Source: Paramecium sonneborni
Taxonomy: Eukaryota; Ciliophora; Oligohymenophorea; Peniculida; Parameciidae
Length of the DNA: 64,000 bases
Direction of reading: 5' to 3'
Assembly: GCA_905182985.1 (NCBI GenBank)
Contig: CAJJDN010000114.1
Location: 1-64,000, forward strand
The position numbers and the translations under genes were made by a program. Shown here in pieces: positions 1 to 12,923 of the stretch. The notes under the pieces are model-generated. The model was given only the letters and a program-made list of their open reading frames with translations, did no database searches and had not been told where the DNA came from. Within the stretch, counting starts at the first letter, position 1. Each line of letters starts with the position of its first letter.

Positions 1-151
1 AAAAATTTTACCTAAGCTTTTTAAAAATTACATATAAATAATATTAATCTTTACTTAATAGAAAATTTTATCATTCTAATATAATTTTTTTTTTCTTATA
101 TAATAAAATTTTGTCATATTATAAATACCCTTAATGATTTTTAATTTTAAG

Positions 152-319
152 AATGACTTTTATTTTAGTAATGAATTATATTTTTAATAATGAATTTTGT
201 TTAGACAATGACTTTTTATTTTAATAATGTATTTTTGTTTTGACAATGACTTTTATTTTAATAATGAATTTTTGTTTTGACAATGACTTTTATTTTAGTA
301 ATGATTTTTGCTTAGTCAA
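152..319. repeat. 37-bp AT-rich tandem repeat
   Basis: About four head-to-tail copies of a unit beginning AATGACTTTTATTTTAATAA and ending near TTTTGAC start at 152, 207, 245 and 282, so the spacing is 55, 38, 37 and 37 bp. The later copies are nearly identical and the first is longer and diverged. The repeat has no open frame of note and lies in the non-coding left edge of the window. Confidence 0.85.
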
Positions 320-365
320 AGATCTGTGACTTTAGTTTAGACAAAGACTTGTATTGATATATAAT

Positions 366-399
366 CCCCTATCCCCTATCCCCTATCCCCCATGGGGGA
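366..399. repeat. CCCCTAT heptamer array with G4 potential and palindrome
   Basis: Three CCCCTAT units run into CCCCC, followed by CATGGGGG. On the minus strand this gives four runs of four or more G separated by ATA, a standard G-quadruplex motif. Bases 386-399 (TCCCCCATGGGGGA) form a perfect 14-bp palindrome. It resembles, but does not match, the G4T2/G3T3 telomere repeat of Paramecium, so a telomere is not claimed. Confidence 0.8.
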
Positions 400-448
400 C
401 GGGGTACTGCAACTCGTCAAAAATCAGTTTACCGCCACGGCCCTGACC

Positions 449-474
449 ATATTACTGTCAGGTGACAGTAATAT
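449..474. other. Perfect 12-bp inverted repeat
   Basis: ATATTACTGTCA and TGACAGTAATAT are exact reverse complements separated by GG. A third partial copy (AGACAGTAAT) follows directly. The surrounding 400-500 segment is clearly richer in G+C than the rest of the window. It could fold as a hairpin or be a protein-binding operator; nothing in the sequence decides between these. Confidence 0.8.
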
Positions 475-745
475 AGACAGTAATGGACAGTCTTGACCAA
501 ACTATAATAGCAACCATCTTATTAAATTTCTGCTTTTCCCAAATGAGACCAACAGATACTAAATCCCCCTCACCAATATTTTTTTTATTCATATAATAAA
601 ATATACCAAATTCAACATAATGGTTAGAAGGATTATTGATAGATATCAAGAAATAAAATAAAACTAATATAATAAATAAAGTTGTCTATCTTATATTAAT
701 TTATATTAAAATATGCAAAATCTTGGTAATTATAAAACTGAGATT

Positions 746-3700
746 TCAACCTATCTTACTCGACATATTTGGGTTGTTTTTTCTTAAGTATTCTGAATTA
801 TTCATTTTACAATATATGATTATTTATTCCTTTCTCAATCCTATTCTCTTTTTAGCTTAAGTTCTGAGATAAGTTCTTAATTTACCAAATCTACATTTAA
901 TTCTTTCTAATTTTTTCTTTCTACTTTCCAATATTTTAGCTATAAATGGATACCTAATAATTAAATTAGGAAAATGATGATTAATAAAATTCTTTACTTT
1001 ATCGATTTAATCGCTCAATTTCACAAAATAGGCAGATAATATTTTAATGAGCATTTATACTATAAATAAGGCATTTAAAATTCCAATAATTATATAGAAT
1101 GGCCAAACAATTTCCTAAATATTTGATGATTAGGCTGTATAAATAGAGCTGGCTAATATGAATGAGACTGCACAGGCAACAGTCGATTTTGAGTCTAAGT
1201 AATTAAGATCGTTAGAGTTATAAGGTTTTTTTGCAGTAGCTAGAAAACTATATCCAAATAAAGCTAAAAATACAAGGGATGCTTTAATAGGAATGTAATC
1301 CTCATAATAAGCTAATACAATTATGATTAATTCTTTCTAAACAATTTTGATGGTTTCCCAATAATAAGCATATAATTTATATTCACTATAAAGGTAGCCC
1401 CAAATTTATCTTACTTTAGTGCTATTCAAACAATGTAAATTTTTTCTAACTCCATACCACAAATAAGCAGGAATTATGGCTCCAAAGAATAACAATAAGG
1501 GAATACAAAAGGCTAATAACCATTTAACATGATGCTCTGTATCATAACGATAGGCAACGTTACCTTGAATCCAATATTCATCTGAAATTACTCTATAGGA
1601 TATTTAAGAGATTAAACTTCCTATTAAAGTAGGTTGTAAGTAGATAAAAACATAAATAAAAGCTGTAGGAATATATGAGAACTTGTATTTAGCTAAATTA
1701 AGCATTATTGCTATTCCACCGAAAGTAATAAACAGTGTTATATATGAAAATGCCATAATTAGACTCCAGATAATTCTAAAGTAAATAATTGGAATATCAG
1801 AAACATTTATTAAAAAGCAATCGAGAGAATAGGCCATTTATTCGATTGGATTGCCAACACTATTAACTATTGATGTCAGTTATGAAGGAACTTAAAGTTA
1901 AAATGTGCTAATAGTTGAAATGATTTATAGATAGTTTGTGAATATCTTAATTAACATAGCAGTAGAAATTTAATTTATAGCAACAGCAACTCCTAGAGCA
2001 GACAATCGAAATCCAATCATATATTCTTCAATCATATCAACAGTACTGCTGACAGACATAAAAATTGAAACAAGGGTCCAAATGCTGATGGAAACTATAG
2101 CTAAGACATTTCCAGAAATTTCTTCGCAGCTACCACATGAATATAAAGAACTTACAGAGTAAGACCCATCTCCTCGAATATTATATAAGTCGCATTATTC
2201 ACATAAAGCACCTATGTGTCCGGCTGCACAAGATTTATCACCTGATTGCCATCCTCCAACACAATTTAAAGTCATGTGGTAACAATATTCTATAGTTAAG
2301 CTATAATAATATGCTCTCCAATAACTATTTCTTAATTCAATCATTGAAGATTTTATGGATTTTATTTTTTGATCATCTTTATAACTGCAACTCTAAGCAC
2401 CCCTTTATACTGAGAATTGACCTTAAATTATGTCACACAAAGTACAGCCTCCAGAAGTTGCATTTAAGAATTCTCCTAATTAACACTAGAAAGTTTTGAT
2501 ATCTACTAGCAAATTATAATTTGATATATAATTCTTAATTAAATAAGGAGGAGTAACTTCATATTATGGAATTAAGATAATACTACACTAGATGTTTAAT
2601 CTTAAGATAATATCATCATCATAAGATGGGTTGAAGTAGATAATTAAATCATCTAGATTGTAATCACCAGTATTTTCATTAAATTTTACTTTATTGTAGG
2701 ATAAAGTCCCCATTAATCCTTGGACTGCTTCTCCACTAGTAGTGTTGATTATTGTTGGAGTCTAAGTGCAAGTAGTTCCAGCTAATTTTTTTTCTTGGGT
2801 GTTTTATTTATTAAGAGCGATAATACGGAATGATAGATTATATGGAATATATTCTGATTGTAATAAATCAAAGAATTTGTAAGAAAATATTTATCTACCA
2901 GAAGGTAATGTTAAATATTTTACTCTTTCAGATTATCCCAAAACCTTATAAGGATTGACTACTATTTTATCAATAATCATAGTTGGACTTTATTTTACTT
3001 TAATTTTAGTTAAAAAGGTCTACCCTCCATCTATAGATATTGTCAAAGATCTTGGATTCTCAGAAACATCAGATCCAAATAAAGTTGAATTATTATTGAA
3101 TAAAAATACATTTAATAGCACTGTTTCCTGAAGTTACTATTTATTCAAATATAATCCTCCAGCAATTTTAGCTTGGTTTTCAATTATTTGACTTTCAATG
3201 ATTATCATTGATGATTCATTTGAAAAATAATAAAATGCCCCTCCCATTTCAGCTTTATTACTTTCAAATAAGCAATTATGAATTATTATTTTTGTTTAAA
3301 CAATAAAAACTGCTCCTCCAAATGTTGCATAGTTATTAAAAAACTTACTATTAATTATTCTAGCTTAATATCCTAATTATTAGATTAAATTTATGTAATC
3401 GTGTTTCTGAAGTATTCTTCTCCTATTTGTTAATAAATCCCTTCTAAAAAAAGGGTCATCTTCTGATTATATAAATGAAAGACATCCTGTTTATCCGCAT
3501 TAACTATTTAAGATTTTAATGTTATTAAAAAATATGTTTTCAATTTATGATTAAAATATATCCTTAATTCTTAAGATGCCATATGTACAAGATACACATC
3601 TGATAGAATCAAAATTTAATCCTTAAACTTCTAATCTATGAGTTTGATTCAAGTTATCAATCTCAAACAAGCTAAAACTATAATTTGCTTATTAATAAAC

Positions 3701-6700
3701 TTCCTTTTAGTTACATAATTATTATTATTCCTGTTCAAGTGATGTAAGGTTAATTACTTGAGAATTGTACTAATTATAATCATCAACAATGAGATTTTTT
3801 TATGGGATACCTCCTTTACATTCTAAAGATGAAAGTGATGGCTTTGTTGAAATTTAACACCCTAAATCTGAATAATTTGTGTGCTATTGCACATTTTCTG
3901 CGTTAATATTAATGATCAAAATATATCCAGATGACTCTACTTAATAATGATAAATTATTACATTATCTTAAACTTAATCTAATCAAAGGAGAAAATAAGA
4001 TTGTTGAATTTATAATGTACATATCTTTTATCAAAATATTGTGAGCAAATTCAATATCTATCAAAAATTAAATATGGGTTGAAATAAAACTGCAATTTTT
4101 CATCAAGATAGATCCAAATTTTATTTTAATCAGAGGGTTGTTAGTTCTTATAAAACCTACATCCATTTTTGTAGGAGATTCTAATAGAGACAAAAATTTC
4201 ATGAAACCTGCTTGTGTCACCATAAATTATGCTCTACTAAATTGAACTTTGGAGTTTATACTTTAAAGACTTGATTATAAGTATGAGAAGAAACCATATT
4301 AAATGGAAAAGCAATTTATTACGGTTAAATTTTGAAGAGTAACAAAATTTTCTTGTTCTGAAGGTACAATATAGATGCCACCTCCTTAAACTCTGCTAAA
4401 TGAATTTTCTATAGTTGTTGAATATATTTGAAGATGTAATTTTGATAATTAGGCATCTATGTAGAGGCAACCTCCTGTTGAAAATGATGAACTAGCTAAA
4501 CTAGTTAAAGTATTTTAAAAAATTGAATTCTCAATCAGGATAGTGCCTGTATCTAATGCTACCAGATAGAATCCACCTCCAAACAATGAAAAAGAATTAT
4601 TGATTGATGTATTAAATATTGAGATTTTATTTGCAAATATCTAACCATTTCCACCTTTTGAATTAATTGGAAATGCTTACATTAGGCTCCTTCCATTATA
4701 TTAACCATCTTCAAATAATAATACATTCTTAATAAAATTCTAAATTTCTAAAATATTATTTTTAAAAAACTGATTGTTTTGAAATAAAACATTAATTGAT
4801 TTAATATATAATATTGAATCAGTTGAATTTGTCACAATATTTTATTTGAAAATTGTATTAGATATTTAAACATTACCCTATTATAGTTGGATTAATAAAG
4901 TAGATGCAGATTATCTTGTCAAATCTTAAATGTATTAATTTAAATGATTATTGTTAAATACAACTCTGCTTATATTTATCTAGCAGTTTTATTCAGAAAA
5001 TAATGATATAATCGAAGATATTGTGTTTCTTTTTGTTATAACTAACATGTTGGATTCAAATCTACTATTCTGGATATTGATGTATTCCTTTTGTATTTTG
5101 TCAGTTATATCGTGTGCTTTAATAATTATGAAAGGGTTGTTATAAGTAATAGAATCAATAATTTCTAAATTATTGATTGTAATATTATGATAGAATCCTA
5201 TGTATAAATAAAAGTACATGTTGTTGTATAATGCATAATTTAACATGCAATCGACTGATTTATGAAGTGTTTTAGAGCGAAATAAAATTGATTAAGTAAA
5301 TTTGATTCTATTTAATGTTAATTTCTTAGAATTTAAAATTGTTATTTCCGGCAGACCATACTCTCTTTCAATTTCCACATCTTCCAATATACAAACTTAG
5401 CATTATATATAAATAATCGATTTTTTGTTATAAATGTCATTATATTCTATGTTTATTGTGCTCCTACTTTTCAATAATTTAAATAACTTTATTTAAATAT
5501 TTAGAGCCGATATTGCTTATACTGAAATTAAATGTATGATAGCTTGTTGTTCATTGTAATAAACATTTTCAATTGTGCAATTAATAATTGAAGCATTACG
5601 AATTATTTCGAAATAAAATCTTCTTGATGAAAAAGCATTATTACTAAATATTGTGCTATTAATAATATTTGTATTGCTTATATATATATTTTGTAATTCA
5701 AAGTTATTGGAATTATAAAGATATGATTATTAAGAAATAATACAATCTAAAACAATTAAACCTTTTAGTTAAGATTAATTTTCACCTTCTCCTTAAAAAT
5801 AAAACAAAACAGATTCTTCGTTAATTGTTACTGCATTTAGTTTAACTTCTTGGGTCAATAAATATGAATCATAAAAGGATCCATCTGTACTTAAATAAAT
5901 AAAGGAAGAGAAATGTTCAAATGTTGTATTAGTGATGTTTATATATTTCATTATAATATTAAAGCCCCCTCCCTCAAAGTAGAATAAACGGAAAGAATAA
6001 AAATATGAATTGATTATCTTTAAATTGATTAACTTTACAACACTAATTTTAGATTTTAATTAAAAATTGAATTGAAATATCTAAACCCAATCTTATGTTT
6101 TTAGGTTTTCTATTATTAAATTTATGATACTCAAAGAATCAATATAAGGGTAAAAGAAGAACCTATAAAATTTATTGATACCTGCAATTTAAGTAAAAAT
6201 GCAATCTAAAATTTCAAAATTTTTTGTATTTTCCAAAGTAAATCCTAATTCAATAAAATTGTCTTTAGCAAATTGTAAATTTTTAAAAGTAATTGTTGTA
6301 AAGTTTCTCAAATATACTACATTCTCTACAATTACAGTGGTTGGGAATTTTTGCCCAATAAATAATAGGCTAACACTTTAAACAGTAAAGACATTTTATT
6401 GAACTTTTGAAAAGAGGTTTGACTCTTATGGAATGATGCAAACTTCTCCCTAATCCTAAATTAGAGTATATTCAAAGACTACTTCTCTAATAACTTTCTC
6501 ATTCAGATACTAAAATAATTCGAATGTTTCAACAGCAGATAAATAACCCTTTTCAAAGAGATCAGATATATAAATATTGCTCTTCTTAAAAGCATCTAAA
6601 GTTTCGCCTGTAAAACTAGCCGCAACTCTATTAAAATGGTTTTAAGAACAATAAATGTTATTTACAAAAATAACTTTATGATAGCATTTATTATATTTTT

Positions 6701-9700
6701 CACAAAAAGTGATAGTTTTTAATGATTGGTCATTGAAGTAGTAACCTTCAAAGGAATCTAAATGGAATTGTTCATAACAAATTCTTGTATATTTTAGATT
6801 CGTTGTCGATGTTATGAAATTTGGATTAAATAACTCAATTCCATAGTTAGTCCTATCTAAACAGGCTCCACAATTGCTTGGACAAGCTAAACATTTTCCA
6901 TTTGAATCTAAACTTTTTTAAAATCCATATGGAGTTTCCAAGCATTATACGCATGTGGCAACTTCATTTATTATTACGCACTTAAGGCATTCCAAATCAC
7001 AATTTTTTATACACTTAAATTTATTCAAAATAAACCCCAAAGGACAGGATGTGCAAACTACTTCAAAATCATTTTTGAAAATTTCTACAGCATATGTTTC
7101 GAAAGAGTGTGAATCATCGTAATTGAATACATATTTATAATAAGCCTTTATATTCCATTTCCAATAATCTTAATAAGTTTAACTTTATTAAACGCAAGTC
7201 TTACAATTAGAATCACATTTTAAACATTAACCATTTAATGTTGATGAATAAAACCCATCTTCACAAATTATACAAAAAGTAAAGAATTAACTGTATCTTT
7301 TGATACATTGTTAGCAGTTTGAGATTGATTAACAATCTGTATTTTAAGTAGAAATTTTACTTGTAGAACTAATTAAGCATTCACTTTTACCAAAAGAATT
7401 GATGATCAGGCCGAAAGTGCAATTATCATATGTTGAAGATATAAGAGGTTTTTCTTCACATGACAATGTTATTTAATTATAATAAAGATTGGCTTAACAG
7501 AGTGCACATCCTATGTAGAATGATTCTTAATTTTATTCAAGGATTTCATAATTAATATCAAGAGTTGTATAAGTAATCCCATTTTTAAGGTAGTATTAAA
7601 AGCAATAAATACAATCGGTAATACTACAAATTTGGCAATTATGACCATCAAATGTTTTAAAATACTTTGATGGATCATCACAATATTGACAAATCCCATT
7701 TGAATCACAGCTCGAACAATTTTGTCCACAAGATATACAAGCTCCATTTGATGACAGATATGTTCTAGTTGCGCACATCTTGCATTAAACCTTTTCCAAA
7801 AATATAGTACAATCTGAACACCCTGGACATTGTATACATAAATAATCTCCTGATAAAATATAGCCAGGAAAACATGTTTCGCAAACCAATTCATATTGGC
7901 AAGTTTGGCATCCTTTGGCACATGAAATACAATTCTCATTTTTTAAAGTATCCTTTTTTACAATCAACAAAATCATAAAATCCCTACTTTAGAATTAATT
8001 CATAATCTCCATTTAAATTTTTAATTGCTTAATATTATTCTATATCTATGTTCTTTCTTTTGACTGTGTAATACAAAAAGTTTTCATTAGACTAATATGT
8101 AATTGTATCTTCTACACACATTAAATAATGAAACGATGATTGGTCAAAAATACAATTGGAACACAAAATCAAACTTCTTGTATTTAATGATGAATAGCCA
8201 GGACTAAAATTTATTAATATGATACCATTTTAAGCATTATCCTCTAAAATCTATTCCATAGTTTTAATAGAAGAAATAACCAAATGAACAAACTATTTAC
8301 TCTTCAGTACAGACATCATAACCCTGAGGACAATTCAATTCTAATTCCACTTCTGTCATTTATGGAAAGATTTCCGATACTGGTTTGCAAATTGATTGAT
8401 TTTCAATATCTAAATATCTTTTTTTACAAGAACATATCTTTTAGTTTACAGATTAGATTCTTTGACTATTTTATGGACAAGATAAGCAGTTGTTATTATT
8501 AGGACCATCACAAGTAAGACATGAGTAATGACAGTTTGGGAATAGTGTAATAATAGGAGTCTTGCAATAAGAGATTAACTACATATCACTGATGTGTCCT
8601 TTTAAAAAATTTTTACTTTATTTATCCCCTCCAACATAAAAATACATTTTAGTTCCTGTGAAATGTTTGATGTAATTTTTCCATTAGAAAATTTTCTAAT
8701 TCTCAATTTATGATGGGAAATATATCTGAAAAATAGGTTGACCTTGATTATTATTTGTTCCGATTTCATATTAAATATAATGCCACTTAACAAGTAATTC
8801 CAAATATTAAGCTCCAAAATCACTTATGACATCAGCAGCAGTACTTTTGTATCTGTTAAAAGTCGGAAAATCGTATGAATAAGTACTTATTGAAAACCCA
8901 TTTGATTCTGGGATGGTATTTTAATGATATTGCAAATATAAAGCTTTATCTCCAATTTAGGTGTCATTTTAGTAGTTTTGATTTATAGTGACTCTAAATA
9001 TCACAGTATCAAGGGGTGATTTCTCTAATGGCTATAATTTTAACCATCCTTTTATTACATATATTGGATATTCAAATACACTTGTACTACCAAATTAATA
9101 GCTCTATCCCAAAAATGCTTAAAAGATACTTGATATTGTATAAGTAGATTCTTAACACTCAGATTCAATTGTACATACTAATAAAAATGTCTCAAAATCT
9201 TAAAATATATTTACTGACCCCTAACTGAAAATTGTTGACAATCTTCCGATAAACTAGGTTAAGCTTAAATTTTCTCCTATTTAATTTGTTATCTCATATT
9301 TCCCTCCTATTTAATGTCTAATATTTTTCACAAGAGCAGGTATGTCATTTAAAATCTATGTTTTCGTTTTCATTGTTTATTCCAATGAATAGAATCCTAT
9401 AGTGGTTTATTCTGATTACAGATTAAAATAGAAATAAAATAACATCCATTGTCCTTCATATTTTTCATGTTCAAAATTAAATACTAAAGTATCAATTTTT
9501 GTTTTAAATGAATAAAATACATTATGAGTAATGGTCTATGTTTCATCAGAAATAGAAATATAAAAAGTTAACAAATTGAATTTTGTTTCTTTTTACTATA
9601 GAAGATATATGAACTACTCTGATGATACTTTACCAATATTGTAATAACCTTGAGGAGACCTATCATTAAGATTTAATACTTATATCTGAGATTGGAAGGA

Positions 9701-9927
9701 AAGGTTAATATTTAAACCATAAACCATACCCAATATTTTTTTAAGAGTTGAAAATCTCATGTTCCAATTCAACATCTATTTCTAGCTATGGATTAAGCAA
9801 GCTTAAAATTGTAGAGTCTGTGCTTATGTAATTGCAACTTGAATAAACTTATCTTTAATAATTTAATGCAATACTCAAATAAAGCTAGGAGAAGAGCTAT
9901 TAGCAAACTTAGACTATTTTTTTACAT
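746..9927 (-). CDS. Giant cysteine-rich, beta-helix, multi-TM surface protein (about 3,000 aa)
   Basis: The start is chosen at 9927 because it opens a signal peptide (MQKNSLSLLIALLLALFE). A 22-nt intron (9853-9874) follows, then a lectin-like region with the WFKY-type motif IGYGLWFKYQPFLP. A cysteine-rich furin/growth-factor-receptor-like region spans about 8.56-6.85 kb (roughly residues 450-1000). It is followed by a long beta-helix-like region rich in N, I and GGA/GGL turns (about 6.8-2.6 kb), an EGF-like Cys cluster at 2.44-2.1 kb, eight or so membrane segments (2.09-1.08 kb) and a basic tail; TGA at 746-748. A 25-nt intron (3937-3961) joins two long frames. Frame steps near 9680, 8230-8300 and 7939 are short introns or single-base errors that I cannot place uniquely. 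Large ciliate membrane proteins of this build are common; the function is unknown, plausibly adhesion or surface structure. Confidence 0.8.
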
Positions 9928-11136
9928 TTTATTTAAAAGAATTAAATCAAAAATATCTTTATTTTTTAATAGAAAATAAACTAATACGCATTAATTTTGA
10001 TTTTGTTCTTCTAAATAAATGATAAGTAAAGAATTTTTCTTATTATATTAATTATAAGTATATATAAAATAATTGTAATGTCCATAAATAATGGGAATTT
10101 TCTCTTGTATATCTGGTAAATTGAAATATCGTTTGTAATTATGAGAGTTTTAACTTGAAACATATTTAAAGGTAACTTTAATAAAATTTGATAGATAAAA
10201 ATAATTAAGAAAAACTCACAATTTTTACTTAACAATTCAAAATTAAACTTGACATCACTATCATTTTTTGATTCTTAACTATAATTAGTTGCCTAAAATG
10301 AATTAAAAAATTTAAAAAGTTTCAATAGTTATTTATGTCAATTATAGGTTTACCAAAAATTTTAATACATGAATTTGATTCAATTTGAATTGCTTTTGTT
10401 TAATAAGATCATTTTAATTTTCATAATGAAACATCGAGTATATTTGAAAATGTTGAGATATCTTTTCTCCATAAATTTTGGCGTATTCCTAAAAATAGAC
10501 TTTAAATATTACACAAAATAGATTCAAAAGTTTCTTGAATCCTTGAATTTTCAATATTCATTAGATTATAGAGACTACTGTAGATTACTATATAAAGAAG
10601 ACTTTAGAAGCTTTAGTTAATTCACTAATTAATTTTAATATTTATTATATTATTTGATTATAATTCTTCATAATTATTATTATTCTTGAACTTAATTAAA
10701 TTAATTTTTTTTTCAAATCTTAGGGCAGAATCATTTTATTATTTTTTGGATTTATGGGATGTTTTTAGCTTGGTGTTCATCAAATAGATAATAATATTCA
10801 ACAATTATATAAATATTATATAATTAAGATCATATATTTATTATAATAAAATTTACTTAGTCTTATTTAAGACATTTTATAATAAAAAATTAAATATTTA
10901 ATTAGTTAGATGTCAAAGGAACTCAAAATCAGAAATATGAAAATTAATTTTTCATTTTTGAAAGCAAAATTAATTGAATAGAATTTGATAAATAAATAAA
11001 CACCCAAATTAGGATTAAAAAAATTGATTGAGATAAGAATTATGACGTTTAAAATTGATTTGAATCTTGATTAATATTTTCATGATATTTTTTAGTTTGG
11101 ATTCAAGTAACCCATTTTCTTAATCATTAAAATAAT
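9928..11136. other. Non-coding AT-rich stretch
   Basis: Upstream of the giant gene's start. No convincing frame under the ciliate code and no RNA gene were seen. It presumably holds that gene's promoter. Confidence 0.5.
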
Positions 11137-12785
11137 TCATTATGTGAAAATTAATTTAAAATATTAAATCAAGCCAAATTGAAAATATAGTATATACTAT
11201 TCCCTCCTAAAAAAATATTTGAATTTGCTTGGAATTATAAGTTGAGCATTTAAATGGGATGAATATACCAGTTTGAAGCCTTAGTTTTTATAATTAAATT
11301 AATCTACATCAACATCCTATCTTTGATAATAATAAAATTTTGCTCCTATTTCTAACTTAGTATCTGCATCTTTTGTATATTTAAATTGATCTTCTCCTTA
11401 AGCATTGTAAACTGATTCAGTAATTCAAAATCAATTCTTTCGAATTTCTTATCACGATAAAGCTTTGCTTGATTGGCTCATTTAGCAGAATCTAAAATTT
11501 AACTTAGTAATGTTTGCTTTTTAGATATTGGTATTTTTCTTATCCAACTAAATGCTTATTTCCTTTAAAATTCAATTAAGTCTGCATATAAATACACTTT
11601 TGGTTGAGCTTTAATTCTTCTTTAATTTCTGCTGAGTATTTATTTAATCTAAATAATAATAAAAATAAACTAATTAACATATCAAAATCAAATATATATT
11701 TATTATTCATTAACTTCTGTATGCACTGCTTTTTATGATAAATTTCTTTAAATTCTTGGTCAACCAATACTAAATAGTTTGAAAACGTCATGCAAAAGGC
11801 TATTTAAGAATATTATCCATCCAAACTAGCACAAAGTGTTGAACTTATTAAAACACATAATCATATAGTTAATAAATATTAACTGAAAAAAGTCTATATA
11901 ATCCTGAAAAAATTCATAAAATTATAGAGTAACGGTTGCATCTTCATTAATAAAGATAGATCTATTAACATGATATAGCACAACATCAAAAATTGAGCGA
12001 ATCCACAATTAATATAAATCAAAATAATATTTAAATTGATTGTGTTCATTAATAAATTTCAAAATAAAAAGCAGACCATTTTGAATCGAAAGCAAAAGTA
12101 AATTTCAGAATAATATTATATTTTAGTTTTAAACGAAATTTATTTATAATTTTGAGAAATTAAGAAACTATTCTATTAATTTCTGTCTTTTACCAAAATC
12201 CTTTTAATAGATATCAGTATTATATAAAAGTTTAATAAAACCATGATTTTATTTGTGTTAACATAATAATTAAGAAACTTATCCTAAATATTTGATTGCA
12301 ATTCTTCCACGTTGATGTTAAAGTCTTCTAAATTATTTTTACCGTGTGGAAAAATTTATTGTCTAGATTACATGTAATTTATAAAATCCGTATGCTTAAA
12401 TAAATTTAAATCGCTAAAACTATCTCCTTTAAATAATATAAATTTTCAATTTTAGTTTCAATGTGATATACTTTTATATATTAAAAAAGACTTTTATTAT
12501 GGTCATTCAATATCCTATCAAATTTGATGTAACGTATCTGAATGTCTTAATTCTGTCTTATTAGATCCCAATTATAAACCATGATCTTTGCAAATTATTT
12601 TTGATTTAATTTTTTATATGTATTCAAATTATTAAATTTGAATAAAATAACAGAGCAAAATAGCTTCAAATTAATGTAGTTCTATTATTCTTATTAAAGC
12701 AATTTAGTTTCCTGAAAATTTTACCAAAGAAACTATTTCTAAATTTGTCGGAATTCTTGGAGCATGAAAATTTAAACTTTCTCCT
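11137..12785 (-). pseudogene. Fragmented unidentified coding region
   Basis: Several protein-like stretches follow each other on the minus strand but in changing frames. Examples are LNFHAPRIPTNLEIVSLVKF, FDRILNDHNKSLFQYIKVYH, then a stretch near 12.3 kb containing NLEDFNINVEELQSNIQDKF. Another, near 11.8-11.5 kb, contains YLVLVDQEFKEIYHKKQ, and one near 11.3 kb contains KDADTKLEIGAKFYYYQ. A TGA interrupts the frame near 11.48 kb. The last frame closes with TGA at 11137-11139. Some frame changes may be short introns that I could not place; others look like real lesions. I do not recognise the family. It diverges from the plus-strand region starting at 12924. Confidence 0.4.
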
Positions 12786-12923
12786 TAATAAGTTAATTAT
12801 TATTTACCTTTATGTTAAGTGTTAACAATCAAACAACTACCTCTAAATATATTGATTTATTTAATGTATATTTACTATATATAAATAATTTATTTATAAT
12901 TATTTTTATAAAAAATTAAATAA

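Noticed and set aside
366..390. Telomere at the left edge
   Set aside because: The heptamer CCCCTAT is not the C4A2/C3A3 repeat of Paramecium, is only three units long, and sequence continues normally on both sides.
7511..7939. 142-residue standard-code ORF on the minus strand
   Set aside because: It is the alternative reading of the cysteine-rich repeats; the real frame shows regular C-x2-C spacing.
8602..8823. Minus-strand frame of about 73 residues in the giant gene region
   Set aside because: The neighbouring frame carries the Cys-rich and lectin-like sequence continuous with both sides; this one is a shadow frame.
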